DNA of 64,000 nucleotides, from assembly GCA_003762615.1 (NCBI GenBank), contig RIAZ01000020.1, positions 1 through 64,000 on the forward strand, written 5' to 3'. Positions 37,011 to 45,968 of the stretch are shown piece after piece; the stretch's first letter is position 1, and every line of letters begins with the position of its first letter. Both the position numbers and the translations under genes were made by a program. The stretch is from Muribaculaceae bacterium Isolate-037 (Harlan) (GTDB taxonomy: Bacteria; Bacteroidota; Bacteroidia; Bacteroidales; Muribaculaceae). The notes below the pieces were generated by a model. That model was not told the origin of the DNA. It did no database searches and was given only the letters and a program-made list of their open reading frames with translations.

Positions 37011-37109
37011 TTATTTTTATATGTTTTAAAACATATTTTGCTAAAATCGGATAAATTGGACAATAATCGGAATAATCGGATAATGATTGCAGGAGCTTAT
37101 AGGCGGCTA

Positions 37110-37190
37110 AGAAGTCAAAGTGGTCCAAGTGGTCTTAAGACTTCTTGGACTTCTTGGACTACTAAGACTACTTGGACTACTAAGACTACT
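37110..37190. repeat. Intergenic repeat, ACTACTTGGACTACTAAG units
   Basis: AAGTGGTCCAAGTGGTCTTAAG is followed by its inverse type ACTTCTTGGACTTCTTGG and then ACTACTAAGACTACTTGG twice. It is a short degenerate repeat, partly inverted, like those in other gaps of this window. The 61-codon open frame across it is not a credible gene. Confidence 0.7.
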
Positions 37191-37224
37191 TGGAATTTTG
37201 CTGAAAAGTTAAAAAATGTTTAAA

Positions 37225-37257
37225 TTGGCGGAATGACGAGTAAAAGCATTATCTTTG
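37225..37257 (+). promoter_or_regulatory. Promoter of tRNA-Leu
   Basis: TTG (37225-37227), 22 bp, then TATCTTTG (37250-37257), a perfect -7 element. It lies about 35 bp upstream of the mature tRNA 5' end. Confidence 0.75.
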
Positions 37258-37291
37258 CATCCGCAAACAGCACCGACAGGTGGCTTTGGCT

Positions 37292-37376
37292 GCAGGAATG
37301 GTGGAATGGTAGACACGAAGGACTTAAAATCCTTTGGCCCTTACCGGCTGTGTGGGTTCGAGTCCCACTTCCTGTA
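37292..37376 (+). tRNA. tRNA-Leu (anticodon UAA)
   Basis: A class II tRNA of about 85 nt. Acceptor stem GCAGGAA pairs with TTCCTGT; the D arm contains GGTGGAATGGTAGAC. The anticodon stem AAGGA/TCCTT encloses loop CTTAAAA, giving anticodon TAA. An extended variable arm and a TPsiC arm with GGTTCGAGTCC follow. The CCA end is not encoded. No integrase or attachment-like repeat is seen beside it. Confidence 0.95.
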
Positions 37377-37378
37377 CG

Positions 37379-37412
37379 AAAAAGGAGAGCATCACAGATG
37401 CTCTCCTTTTTT
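37379..37412. terminator. Bidirectional terminator between tRNA-Leu and the FadL-type gene
   Basis: A5, then GGAGAGCATC (37384-37393), loop ACA, GATGCTCTCC (37397-37406), then T6. The perfect 10-bp stem with A and T tracts on both sides serves the tRNA rightward and the porin gene leftward. Confidence 0.9.
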
Positions 37413-37445
37413 GTAATATGTAACATTGCGCGTAGCGCACGCGTA

Positions 37446-38774
37446 TTAAAATGAGAGGGAGAGACCGACGGAGGCTGTCCAGGAGTGAACGCGGTAGTCG
37501 GCTGTGAATGTCTCCGGCTGTTGGGTAAGTACGTTAGTGGAGGTGTAGGAGGCGTTGTCGATTCCGCATCCTGCCACGTACATCGCTGCCAAGTTGACTC
37601 CAAGGCATGGTATGGGGCGGAATGTCAGACCCAATGTCGGTTCGATTTTTGTCATGCCCGGTGTCTCCGGATTATAATATTCCTTATCGCAGGGGGAGAA
37701 ATCGACCATAAGACCTGCACGAAGGTCAAGACGAGGGGTGGTTTTCCATTCCACGCCTGCACGCATGAGCCATGAGTTATGGTAGTTCTTCTCAAGATGC
37801 TGGTCAAACTGTGAAGCACCGTCGAATGATATGTCAAGACTCTTATAGGCGTTCCAGAATGTGAGCTGGGCGTCGAAGTCGGCTACTACGCGGTCGTTAT
37901 GCCATGATGCTCCGAATCCGAGAGTGGCGGGACAGGGCATCTCTGCTTTGAAATCTGTCTTTGAGATTCCGTCAAGCTTTGAAGTGAGGAGCGCGAGAAT
38001 AGTGGGGTCGGAGGTGGCATAGCTGACTGTGGTCTCACCAGCCTTCACCTTCATCATGCTTTTTGAACGGAAATTCACACCGGCACTTACATGTTCTGAA
38101 AAATCATACATCACGCCGAGATTCACGCCGAATGCCATATCCGCCTTACCGTTGAGATTGACAGAGGCAGGCGTCACATCCCCAAATCTATATTGGCTGC
38201 CTATTGCGGCGAGCATTGCGTCGAGGGTCTTGCCGTCGATGAGTCCTTTGTTGAGATTCACCGATCCCCATGTCATGGTCAATCCCGCGCCGATAGAGAG
38301 GTTGGGCAATATTTTCCAAGAGATTGTAGGCTGCACAGTATAGGCTGCGAGACTTACAGACTGGTTGAGGGTCGCGCCGGGCCAGTTGTCGGTCCAGTCG
38401 ATTGAACTGCCGTAGGGGGTATATACGGATATACCGGCTTTGAGATTGTCGAAGATGCTGAACGCGCCGAAAATACTGAAGGGTGTGGAAGCCTTGTTGT
38501 CGGTGGTGTACTCCTTCCCTCCGACGGTGGCGGTGCATGTCGGGAATATGGCATTGAAAGAGGCGGAGAGATCCACCTTGTCGTTCATGAATGCCATTGC
38601 CGCAGGATTGAAGAACTGGCTTTCCGCACCAAGTTTCATACCGATTCCGGCATGTCCCATGCCGAGCTGTCGTGTGCTGAGAGAGTTTACCTGATACCCT
38701 TCCGCTATTACAGATGCGGAGGGGAGGATGAGAGCGGCTGCGATAGCCGCGCTTTTGATAGTGGAAAATTTCAT
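37446..38774 (-). CDS. OmpP1/FadL family outer-membrane transporter
   Basis: 442 residues: signal peptide (about 1-24, ending VIAEG) and a FadL-type 14-strand barrel. The N-terminal hatch motif is YQVNSLSTRQLGMGHAGIGMKLGAESQFFNPAAMAF, strongly characteristic (NPA loop). The C-terminus ends with alternating residues and a terminal Phe. Family members carry hydrophobic compounds such as fatty acids or aromatics through the outer membrane. Its own promoter is at 38795-38802. There is no link to the PUL. Confidence 0.9.
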   Translation of the reverse strand: MKFSTIKSAAIAAALILPSASVIAEGYQVNSLSTRQLGMGHAGIGMKLGAESQFFNPAAMAFMNDKVDLSASFNAIFPTCTATVGGKEYTTDNKASTPFSIFGAFSIFDNLKAGISVYTPYGSSIDWTDNWPGATLNQSVSLAAYTVQPTISWKILPNLSIGAGLTMTWGSVNLNKGLIDGKTLDAMLAAIGSQYRFGDVTPASVNLNGKADMAFGVNLGVMYDFSEHVSAGVNFRSKSMMKVKAGETTVSYATSDPTILALLTSKLDGISKTDFKAEMPCPATLGFGASWHNDRVVADFDAQLTFWNAYKSLDISFDGASQFDQHLEKNYHNSWLMRAGVEWKTTPRLDLRAGLMVDFSPCDKEYYNPETPGMTKIEPTLGLTFRPIPCLGVNLAAMYVAGCGIDNASYTSTNVLTQQPETFTADYRVHSWTASVGLSLSF

Positions 38775-38794
38775 AATAAAGTTAATTTCGGCTG

Positions 38795-38802
38795 CAAAGG
38801 TA
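38795..38802 (-). promoter_or_regulatory. -7 element of the FadL-type gene
   Basis: TACCTTTG on the minus strand, a perfect TAnnTTTG, about 20 bp upstream of the start codon at 38774. A TTG about 22 bp further upstream may be the -33 element. Confidence 0.6.
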
Positions 38803-38889
38803 ATATTAAAAAATCGAAAAACGGCAATAAATATCCTAAATTTGCTTATTAGTTGGTCAATATTTCGTATTTTTATGTTAGATGAGCGC

Positions 38890-38917
38890 TTTGTAGCATA
38901 TTGTGTCTTTAATTTTG
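38890..38917 (+). promoter_or_regulatory. Promoter of the helicase gene, probably giving a leaderless mRNA
   Basis: TTTG (38890-38893), 16 bp, TAATTTTG (38910-38917). The spacer is short. The -7 ends only 4 bp before the ATG at 38922, so transcription would start at or next to the start codon. Confidence 0.55.
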
Positions 38918-38921
38918 CGGT

Positions 38922-40823
38922 ATGGATAGAGCATTATATGCGCTGACGGAGCAACGTCGTCTCCTTCAGCTGGAATATCAATCGGAAAAGGAGTCATATT
39001 GCCGTATGACGGAGAAGATCGGCGTGAGCAGGCTTGCAGACCGTGGGGATGCATGGTTTCCGCTGCGTATCGGTCGCACATATTATAATTCGCTCAACCA
39101 GCGGGTGCTGGAGGTCATGCGGACTTCGGGGGATGATGCCGATCATAATTTTGAGTATGGCAAGCCGGTATCGCTGTTTGTCGCCAAGACAGATGGCATC
39201 GTGCGTCATATCTTTTCCGGTACGGTAAGTTTTGTGGATGAGGACCGTATGGCTGTCACGATTGCGGAATCAGCCGACGTGTCGGCACTCTCTACCGGTG
39301 AGGCGGGGGTGGTCATGTCGTTTGATGAAACCACCTACCGTCTGATGTTTGAGGCAATTGACAGGACCATCTCCGCAAAGGGTAGGCTTGGAGAGTTGCG
39401 CGATCTGATATATTCCGGAAGGAAATGTGAGGAGTTGACGTTCACTCCCATGCGCTTCCCATATCTCAACTCCACACAAGAGGAGGGTGTCAACAAGGTG
39501 TTGCGTGCCAAGGATGTGGCGATAGTGCATGGTCCTCCGGGCACGGGTAAGACCACTACGCTTGTGGAGGCTATCCATGAGACGCTGCGGAGGGAGAGTC
39601 AGGTGCTTGTGTGCGCCCAAAGTAATATGGCTGTGGATTGGATTTCAGAGAAACTGACCGACAGGGGCATTAATGTGTTGCGAATCGGTAATCCGACAAG
39701 GGTGAATGACAAGATGCTGTCGTTCACGTATGAACGTAGGTTTGAGACACATCCGGATTATCCAACGTTGTGGAGCATACGCAAGACTATCCGCGAACTT
39801 CAGGGGGCGCGTCGGCATGGCACCGACCAGTGGCATCAGAAGATGGATAGGCTTAAAAGCCGTGCCACGGAGCTGGAGATCAGGATAAACAACGATCTCT
39901 TCAGCAGTGCCCATGTGATAGCATCCACGCTTGCCGGGAGTGCCAACAGATTACTGGAGGGTATGAAATTCTCCACCTTATTTATAGATGAGGCGGCTCA
40001 GGCTCTTGAAGCGGCGTGCTGGATACCGATGCGCAGGGTGGGGCGCGTGATTCTTGCCGGCGACCATTGTCAGTTGCCTCCGACTGTGAAGTGCTACGAG
40101 GCAATGAAGGGTGGACTTGGAAAATCGTTGATGGAGAGAATCGTTGAGAATCATCCGGAGACGGTGACGTTGCTGCGTATGCAATACCGTATGAATGAGG
40201 AGATCATGCGATTTTCAAGCGATAATTTCTATCATGGTGCCATGGTGGCTGCCCCCGACGTGAAATATCGTGGCATTCTTGACTATGACTCACCGATAGA
40301 ATGGGTTGACACTGCCGGACTGCATGGTTTGGAAAGTGGCGAGCATGAGGAGAGCAAGGATATGGTGCAGTTTCGTGAGTCGTTGACAAATGGAAGTTAT
40401 GGGAGAGTCAACCGCGACGAGGCTTTGCTGACGCTACTGACGCTACAGAATTATATCGAGAGAATCGGGAAAGAGCGTTTCTTGGAGGAGCGGATAGACG
40501 TCGGGGTGATTTCACCGTATCGCGCACAGGTGAGGTATCTCCGTCATCTGATAAAGCACACGCCTTTCTTCAAGCCGTTCCGAAGCAGCATAACGGTGAA
40601 TACTGTCGATGGCTTCCAGGGTCAGGAGAGAGACGTCATTGTCATATCTATGGTTAGGAGCAATGAGGAGGGTAACATAGGTTTTCTGCGCGATCTCCGT
40701 AGGATGAATGTGGCTATGACACGTGCGCGTATGAAACTTATAATAATAGGAGATTCCACTACCTTGACGGCACATCCCTTCTACCGCAAACTATATGTGC
40801 GCATTGCGCAAGGTGATATGTAA
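38922..40823 (+). CDS. Superfamily 1 DNA/RNA helicase (UPF1/IGHMBP2-like)
   Basis: 633 residues. An N-terminal beta-barrel-like region (about 40-150) precedes two RecA-like domains. Walker A is HGPPGTGKTTTLVEAI (about 205-220), motif II LFIDEAAQALE, motif III GDHCQLPPTVK, motif IV/V region VDGFQGQERDVIVISMVRSN, and motif VI NVAMTRARMKLIIIGD. This is the SF1B UPF1-like group, usually 5'-3' helicases. In bacteria the role is undefined, probably nucleic acid repair or RNA handling. It is monocistronic; the start is supported by the normal family N-terminus (MDRALYALTEQRRLLQLEY). Confidence 0.92.
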   Translation: MDRALYALTEQRRLLQLEYQSEKESYCRMTEKIGVSRLADRGDAWFPLRIGRTYYNSLNQRVLEVMRTSGDDADHNFEYGKPVSLFVAKTDGIVRHIFSGTVSFVDEDRMAVTIAESADVSALSTGEAGVVMSFDETTYRLMFEAIDRTISAKGRLGELRDLIYSGRKCEELTFTPMRFPYLNSTQEEGVNKVLRAKDVAIVHGPPGTGKTTTLVEAIHETLRRESQVLVCAQSNMAVDWISEKLTDRGINVLRIGNPTRVNDKMLSFTYERRFETHPDYPTLWSIRKTIRELQGARRHGTDQWHQKMDRLKSRATELEIRINNDLFSSAHVIASTLAGSANRLLEGMKFSTLFIDEAAQALEAACWIPMRRVGRVILAGDHCQLPPTVKCYEAMKGGLGKSLMERIVENHPETVTLLRMQYRMNEEIMRFSSDNFYHGAMVAAPDVKYRGILDYDSPIEWVDTAGLHGLESGEHEESKDMVQFRESLTNGSYGRVNRDEALLTLLTLQNYIERIGKERFLEERIDVGVISPYRAQVRYLRHLIKHTPFFKPFRSSITVNTVDGFQGQERDVIVISMVRSNEEGNIGFLRDLRRMNVAMTRARMKLIIIGDSTTLTAHPFYRKLYVRIAQGDM

Positions 40824-40866
40824 CATGTGATATGTGGCAGGTGACAGGTGATAGGTGATTTGTGAC
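40811..40866. repeat. Short repeat after the helicase gene, AGGTGATA-type units
   Basis: About six degenerate copies of AGGTGATATGT or AGGTGACAGGTGATA overlap the last codons of the helicase gene and run into the gap. No terminator-like stem was seen. The rest of the gap (40867-41050) holds the his promoter and leader. Confidence 0.6.
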
Positions 40867-40923
40867 AAATTATGCACTATTTATTGATATTATATTAATT
40901 ATTTTATGATTTTAGTAATATAA

Positions 40924-40955
40924 TTTGCATTAATGTAGTTTATAAGGTAAATTTG
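40924..40955 (+). promoter_or_regulatory. Promoter of the histidine operon
   Basis: TTTG (40924-40927), 20 bp, TAAATTTG (40948-40955), both perfect matches to the Bacteroidota consensus. The predicted leader to the hisG ATG at 41051 is about 90 nt. Confidence 0.8.
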
Positions 40956-41041
40956 TGGTCATAAAGTAAACGGGGCGGGATATAAATCCTGCTTATAAGG
41001 TAAAAATTGGTAGGACTTAGCTATAAGTCTACAGGTAAAAT
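40942..41041 (+). promoter_or_regulatory. his leader with two small hairpins and repeated AAGGTAAA
   Basis: Hairpin 1 is GCGGGAT/ATCCTGC (40975-40992) and hairpin 2 is GACTTA/TAAGTC (41014-41029). Each is followed closely by GGTAAA. ATAAGGTAAA occurs at 40942-40951 and 40995-41004, and CAGGTAAAAT at 41032-41041. No leader peptide rich in His codons is present, so classical attenuation is not supported. The role is unknown. Confidence 0.45.
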
Positions 41042-41050
41042 ATAGAAATT

Positions 41051-41902
41051 ATGCTCACAATCGCCATTCAGAACAAGGGACGTCTGAACGAAGACACTGT
41101 ATCGTTGATGGCTGATGCCGGAATCTCGGCGTCGGCAAGCCATCGTAAGTTAATATCCGATGCCAAGGGTTTCCCTTTGCATGTGCTGTATCTCCGCGAT
41201 GATGATATTCCCCAGGCGGTGGCTATGGGGGTGGCAGACATTGGTATAGTCGGACTTAATGAGGTGCTTGAGAAGGAACAGGATGTTGACGTCAGGATGA
41301 AACTCGGATTCGGAGCGTGTCGTCTCTCACTTGCCGTGCCTAAAGGGGTGGACTATCCAGGGGTGAAATGGTTTGAGGGGAAACGGGTGGCAACGTCTTA
41401 TCCGGTCATACTTCGCAATTATTTCAATGAGAATAATATCCATGCTTTTGTGCATGAGATAGCAGGATCGGTAGAGGTGGCTCCTGCCGTGGGTATGGCT
41501 GATGCCATATTCGATATAGTGTCGTCGGGCGGCACTCTGATACAGAATGGTCTGTGTGAGGAGGAGACTGTCATCAATTCGGAGGCTGTACTGATTGCCA
41601 ATCCTCATCTTGATGAGGAGAAGGAGAGGGAGATCGGGAAACTGATGTTCCGTTTCAAATCTATTCTGGAGAGTCGTGGCATGAAATATCTTCTGATGAA
41701 CCTTCCGAAGGAGAAGGTGGAGGAGGCGGTGCGCCTGTTGCCCGGTATGAAGAGCCCGACAGTGCTTCCGTTGGCAGACGAGGATTGGGTGTCGCTCCAC
41801 GTAGTGGTGCATGAGGATGTGCTTTGGGAGAAGATTGAGAAGTTGAAAGAGATAGGGGCTGCCGATATCCTTGTGCTTGCTCTTGAAAATATAATAAGAT
41901 AA
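41051..41902 (+). CDS. hisG: ATP phosphoribosyltransferase, long form
   Basis: 283 residues, first enzyme of histidine synthesis: joins ATP and PRPP. The type-I periplasmic-binding-protein-like catalytic domain has IAIQNKGRLNEDTVSLMADAGI at the N-terminus and the PRPP-binding segment FDIVSSGGTLIQNGL. The C-terminal about 75 residues form the regulatory ACT-like domain that gives histidine feedback in the long form (PLADEDWVSLHVVVHEDVLWEKIEKLKEIGA). The stop overlaps the hisD start by one base. Confidence 0.97.
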   Translation: MLTIAIQNKGRLNEDTVSLMADAGISASASHRKLISDAKGFPLHVLYLRDDDIPQAVAMGVADIGIVGLNEVLEKEQDVDVRMKLGFGACRLSLAVPKGVDYPGVKWFEGKRVATSYPVILRNYFNENNIHAFVHEIAGSVEVAPAVGMADAIFDIVSSGGTLIQNGLCEEETVINSEAVLIANPHLDEEKEREIGKLMFRFKSILESRGMKYLLMNLPKEKVEEAVRLLPGMKSPTVLPLADEDWVSLHVVVHEDVLWEKIEKLKEIGAADILVLALENIIR

Positions 41903-43197
41903 TGGAGTTGATAGTTAATCCGTCGCGTAGTGAATGGGATTCGCTGTGCGAGCGCAACATACCGGACGATAAGGATATCGAACGTGCCGTAGAGGATATA
42001 ATCTCGACGGTGAGGGAGCGTGGCGATGCCGCTCTGCTTGAATATGCCCGCAAGTTTGATAATTTTAAGGGTGAGTCATTGTCGGTCACGGATGATGAGA
42101 TTTCCCAAAGGATCGGGATGGTGAAGGAGGATGTGGCGGAAGCCATACGTAAGGCTGCCGAGAATATCACGGCGTTCCATAAGGCTCAGTTCCCCGCTCC
42201 GGTGGAATGTGAGACAATGCCCGGTGTGACCTGTATGCAGAGGGCTGTGCCTATACGCCGTGTGGGATTGTATATCCCCGGAGGTAGGGCACCGTTGTTC
42301 TCCACAGTGCTGATGCTTGCGCTGCCGGCAAGGATTGCCGGATGTAATGAGATTGTGTTGTGCACTCCGGAGAACGGTGAGCATGGTATATCTCCGGAGA
42401 TATTGTTTGCAGCCTATTTGTGTGGGGTCGATAAGATTTTCCGTGTCGGTGGTGCACAGGCGATTGCTGCTATGGCGTTCGGCACGGAGAGTATCCCGAA
42501 GGTTGATAAGATTTTCGGACCCGGCAATAGGTTTGTGACGAAGGCAAAACAGATGGTCAGCCGTTTCACTGCCATTGACATGCCTGCCGGACCGAGTGAG
42601 GTGATGGTGCTTGCCGATGATACGGCTTCTCCGACATACGTTGCCGCCGATATGCTTTCGCAGGCGGAACATGGTCCCGACAGTCAGGCTATAGCAGTGT
42701 GCTCTTCGGAGAGTATTGCGGAGAGTGTAAGGGCTGAGGTGGAGCGTCTTGCCTCACGGCTTCCGCGTCGCGATTCTATAGAGGGTTCGCTTTCGCATAG
42801 CCGTATAATCACGTTTGCCGACCGTGAGAGTATGATTGATTTTGCCAATACCTACGCTTCCGAGCATCTTATAATCTCGATGAGGGATCCGTGGAATGTG
42901 GCTGAACGCATCACTGCTGCGGGTAGCGTCTTTATCGGTAATTATTCGCCGGAGAGTGCCGGGGATTATGCGTCGGGCACAAACCACACGCTTCCCACGT
43001 CTGGATGGGCGCGTTCGTTCAGCGGAGTGAATATCGATAGCTTCATGCACAAGATCACGTATCAGGAGCTTAAACGGGAGGGCTTGGATGGTCTTGCCGA
43101 TGTCATCACCACGATGGCACGTGCCGAGGGTCTTGATGCCCATGCCTTGGCGGTGGAAGTGAGAGTTGGGAATTGGGAATTGAAAAATGAGAATTAG
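41902..43197 (+). CDS. hisD: Histidinol dehydrogenase
   Basis: 431 residues, normal length. Oxidises L-histidinol to histidine with two NAD, using zinc. Key blocks: RRVGLYIPGGRAPLFSTVLMLALPA, KIFGPGNRFVTKAKQ, MPAGPSEVMVLAD, and SQAEHGPDSQ with the zinc/catalytic residues. YASEHLIISM (catalytic Glu-His) and GTNHTLPTSGWARSFSG near the C-terminus complete the set. Second gene of the operon, overlapping hisG by one base and 5 bp ahead of hisC. Confidence 0.97.
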   Translation: MELIVNPSRSEWDSLCERNIPDDKDIERAVEDIISTVRERGDAALLEYARKFDNFKGESLSVTDDEISQRIGMVKEDVAEAIRKAAENITAFHKAQFPAPVECETMPGVTCMQRAVPIRRVGLYIPGGRAPLFSTVLMLALPARIAGCNEIVLCTPENGEHGISPEILFAAYLCGVDKIFRVGGAQAIAAMAFGTESIPKVDKIFGPGNRFVTKAKQMVSRFTAIDMPAGPSEVMVLADDTASPTYVAADMLSQAEHGPDSQAIAVCSSESIAESVRAEVERLASRLPRRDSIEGSLSHSRIITFADRESMIDFANTYASEHLIISMRDPWNVAERITAAGSVFIGNYSPESAGDYASGTNHTLPTSGWARSFSGVNIDSFMHKITYQELKREGLDGLADVITTMARAEGLDAHALAVEVRVGNWELKNEN

Positions 43198-43202
43198 TTA
43201 AG

Positions 43203-44237
43203 ATGAATCCAGTTGCTCTTATAAGGAAGAATATTCTTCGTCTCGAACCATATTCCACAGCCCGCGATGAGTTTCAGGGCGGGGATATATCCGTGTGGCT
43301 CGATGCCAATGAATCGCCCTATCAGAATGGTGTGAACCGTTATCCCGACCCTCATCAGCGTCGTCTGAAGGAGAGGATTTCCGCACTGCTGGACGTTAAG
43401 CCGGAGTCGATATTTTTAGGTGGGGCAGGTAGCGACGAGGCAATAGATTTAATCTTCCGGGTGTTTTGTGAGCCGGGAGTGGATAATGCAGTGGCTATCA
43501 CTCCGAGCTACGGGGTGTATAAGGTGTCGGCTGCCATAAACGATGTCGGGTTGCGCGAGGTGCAGCTGAATGAGGATTTCTCTCTCCCGGTGGAACGCAT
43601 ACTTACCGCTACTGATGAGCATACCAAATTGATATGGATATGCAGTCCCAATAATCCTACGGGCAATGCATTCCCTAAGGAGGAGATAATTGCGTTGGCG
43701 GAGAGATTTCACGGCATGGTGGTGGTGGATGAGGCTTACGTCGATTTCTCGGAGAAGGGTTCGTTGCTTCATGACATAGAGAGTCTTCCCAACATAATAG
43801 TGCTTCGCACGTTCTCCAAGGCTTGGGGAATGGCGGGCATGAGGTCAGGCATGGCGTTTGCGGTGCCTGAGGTGATAGAATATTTCGGACGCGTTAAGTA
43901 TCCCTATAACATGAGCCAGCTCGTGCAGGATGAGCTTCTTCGCCGCATAGATGGGGGCACATCCGACCATATCGATGAGATAAAGAGATGGGCGCGTATC
44001 ATGTATGAATCATTGCCGGAGGCGGAATGTGTGGTGAAGGTGTATCCTACGGATGCCAATTTCATCTTGGCAAAGGTGACGGATGCGGATGCTGTCTACG
44101 ACTATCTTATAAAGAATGGGGTGATAGTGAGAAACCGTTCACGGATGCCGGGATGTGCCGGCGCGTTGCGTATTACGGTGGGCACTCCGGAGGAGAATCG
44201 CCGCACGCTTCAACTTATAAAGGGGTATGGGAAATGA
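43203..44237 (+). CDS. hisC: Histidinol-phosphate aminotransferase
   Basis: 344 residues, PLP-dependent fold type I. YQNGVNRYPDPHQRRLKE binds substrate; GGAGSDEAIDLIFRVF binds the cofactor phosphate; CSPNNPTG and VVDEAYVDF (Asp to the pyridine N) follow. RTFSKAWGMAGMRSG carries the Schiff-base Lys. Makes L-histidinol phosphate from imidazole-acetol phosphate and glutamate. Directly downstream of hisD, 25 bp before hisB. Confidence 0.96.
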   Translation: MNPVALIRKNILRLEPYSTARDEFQGGDISVWLDANESPYQNGVNRYPDPHQRRLKERISALLDVKPESIFLGGAGSDEAIDLIFRVFCEPGVDNAVAITPSYGVYKVSAAINDVGLREVQLNEDFSLPVERILTATDEHTKLIWICSPNNPTGNAFPKEEIIALAERFHGMVVVDEAYVDFSEKGSLLHDIESLPNIIVLRTFSKAWGMAGMRSGMAFAVPEVIEYFGRVKYPYNMSQLVQDELLRRIDGGTSDHIDEIKRWARIMYESLPEAECVVKVYPTDANFILAKVTDADAVYDYLIKNGVIVRNRSRMPGCAGALRITVGTPEENRRTLQLIKGYGK

Positions 44238-44262
44238 ACCCTCTCATAAATGACAACAGGAA

Positions 44263-45369
44263 ATGAAGGATATTAGAAAGGCTATATTCATAGATCGCGA
44301 CGGCACCATAATAAAGGAGCCTGCCGATGAACAGATAGATTCATTGGAGAAACTGGAGTTTGTGCCGGGTGTGATCTCCGCCCTGCGTTCCCTTGTGGGG
44401 AAGGGGTATGATCTTGTGATGGTGTCGAATCAGGATGGTCTCGGCACGGAATCATTCCCTGAGGAGACGTTTCATCCCGCTCATGACAAGATGCTTACCA
44501 CTCTTGCCGGCGAGGGGGTGGAATTTGACGAGCAGCTGATAGATTGCAGTTTCCCGGAGGATAATCTGCCTACGCGCAAGCCGGGTGTGGGTATGTTGAA
44601 GGGGTACATGACCGGGGATTATGACCTTGCCAACAGTTTTGTCATAGGCGACCGCCTGACAGACATGCAGCTTGCCGTCAATCTCGGTGCGCAGGGTATT
44701 CTGCTTGGAAAGGCAGACGGCGATATGCCCGACGGCGCGGTACTTGCCACTGACGACTGGCATGAGATAGCGCGTTTCATCCTTTCTCACGGACGGAGCG
44801 TCAGGATAGAGAGGGCTACGTCGGAGACATCGATATCCGTAGAAGTGGATCTTGACGGATATGGTAAGTCGGCAATCGATACAGGTCTGAAATTCTTCGA
44901 CCACATGCTTTGGCAGATTCCGCATCATTCCGGCATATCTATGACTGTGGAATGTCGTGGGGATCTGGAGGTGGATGAGCACCACACGATGGAGGATGTG
45001 GCGATTGCTCTCGGTGATGCGCTCCGTGAGGCTCTCGGCGACAAGCGAGGAATCGGACGGTATGGCTTTGTGCTCCCGATGGATGAGAGCCGGGCGATGG
45101 TGCTGATGGATTTGGGTGGAAGGATAGATTTTCAATGGAACGTGGAGTTTACGCGTGAGTACGTGGGCGACACGCCTACCGAAATGTTTAAGCATTTCTT
45201 CCAGTCGCTCTGTTGCGCCATGAGGTGCAACTTGCATATCTCCGCAAAGGGGGAGAACAATCATCATCTTATAGAGGGAGTGTTTAAGGCGTTCGCGCGT
45301 GCATTGCGTATGGCTGTCAGCCGCAACCCCTTCAGTTATGAACTACCGTCAAGCAAAGGAATATTATGA
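44263..45369 (+). CDS. hisB: Bifunctional histidinol-phosphatase / imidazoleglycerol-phosphate dehydratase
   Basis: 368 residues in two domains. The N-terminal HAD phosphatase (about 1-165) has the nucleophile motif FIDRDGTI and GDRLTDMQLA. The C-terminal IGP dehydratase (about 175-368) has FFDHMLWQIPHHSG and DEHHTMEDVAIALG, the metal-binding His clusters, and HISAKGENNHHLIEGVFKAFAR. The fusion is as in E. coli HisB. Its stop overlaps the hisH start by 4 bases, implying translational coupling. Confidence 0.96.
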   Translation: MKDIRKAIFIDRDGTIIKEPADEQIDSLEKLEFVPGVISALRSLVGKGYDLVMVSNQDGLGTESFPEETFHPAHDKMLTTLAGEGVEFDEQLIDCSFPEDNLPTRKPGVGMLKGYMTGDYDLANSFVIGDRLTDMQLAVNLGAQGILLGKADGDMPDGAVLATDDWHEIARFILSHGRSVRIERATSETSISVEVDLDGYGKSAIDTGLKFFDHMLWQIPHHSGISMTVECRGDLEVDEHHTMEDVAIALGDALREALGDKRGIGRYGFVLPMDESRAMVLMDLGGRIDFQWNVEFTREYVGDTPTEMFKHFFQSLCCAMRCNLHISAKGENNHHLIEGVFKAFARALRMAVSRNPFSYELPSSKGIL

Positions 45370-45950
45370 TAGCAGTCATTGATTATAATATGGGCAACAT
45401 CTGTTCGCTTGGGAATGCACTCGGCAGACTCGGAGCGGAGTGGGTGCTGACCGCCGACCATGATGTGATAAGGAATGCCGACCGCGTGATACTCCCCGGT
45501 GTGGGGAATGCCGCCGAGGCTATGGCTAACCTGCAACGTCTTCAACTCCCGGAGCTGATATGGAAGCTGCGCCGTCCCGTGCTTGGGATATGCGTGGGTA
45601 TGCAGGTGATGTGCCGCCATTCGGAAGAGGGTGACGCGGAGTGCATGGGTATCTTCGATGCTAAGGTGAAGAGATTTCCGGCTGTGCCGGGTATAAAGGT
45701 GCCCCACATGGGTTGGAGCCGTATCTCAAACCTTGAAAGCAAACTCTTCAAGGGGATTGAGAAGGGTAGCTACGTCTATTTCGTGCATAGCTATTATGCT
45801 CCGCTATGTCCTGACACGATTGCCACGTCGCGCCATCCGGAGATGTATTCCGCTGCCTTGAAATATGAGAATTTCTATGGCACGCAGTTTCATCCCGAGA
45901 AGAGCGGGGATGTGGGCGAGAGGATAATAAGGAATTTTCTGGAAATATAA
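45366..45950 (+). CDS. hisH: Imidazole glycerol phosphate synthase, glutaminase subunit
   Basis: 194 residues, class I glutamine amidotransferase. Start IDYNMGNICSLGNALGRLGA, nucleophile elbow LGICVGMQVM (Cys), and the C-terminal YGTQFHPEKSGDVG with catalytic His and Glu. It feeds ammonia to HisF. In this genome hisA lies between hisH and hisF, the usual order for the his A-F block. Confidence 0.97.
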   Translation: MIAVIDYNMGNICSLGNALGRLGAEWVLTADHDVIRNADRVILPGVGNAAEAMANLQRLQLPELIWKLRRPVLGICVGMQVMCRHSEEGDAECMGIFDAKVKRFPAVPGIKVPHMGWSRISNLESKLFKGIEKGSYVYFVHSYYAPLCPDTIATSRHPEMYSAALKYENFYGTQFHPEKSGDVGERIIRNFLEI

Positions 45951-45968
45951 TCGGCTGATATTTGAATC

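Noticed and set aside
37038..37223. 61-codon frame in the gap before tRNA-Leu
   Set aside because: Its second half is the translation of a short DNA repeat (TKTTWTTKTTW). There is no promoter or family support.
37292..38774. Integration hotspot at tRNA-Leu
   Set aside because: No integrase, attachment-site duplication of the tRNA 3' end, or foreign-looking genes follow it.
40956..41050. Histidine attenuator peptide
   Set aside because: No short frame with a run of His codons exists in the leader.
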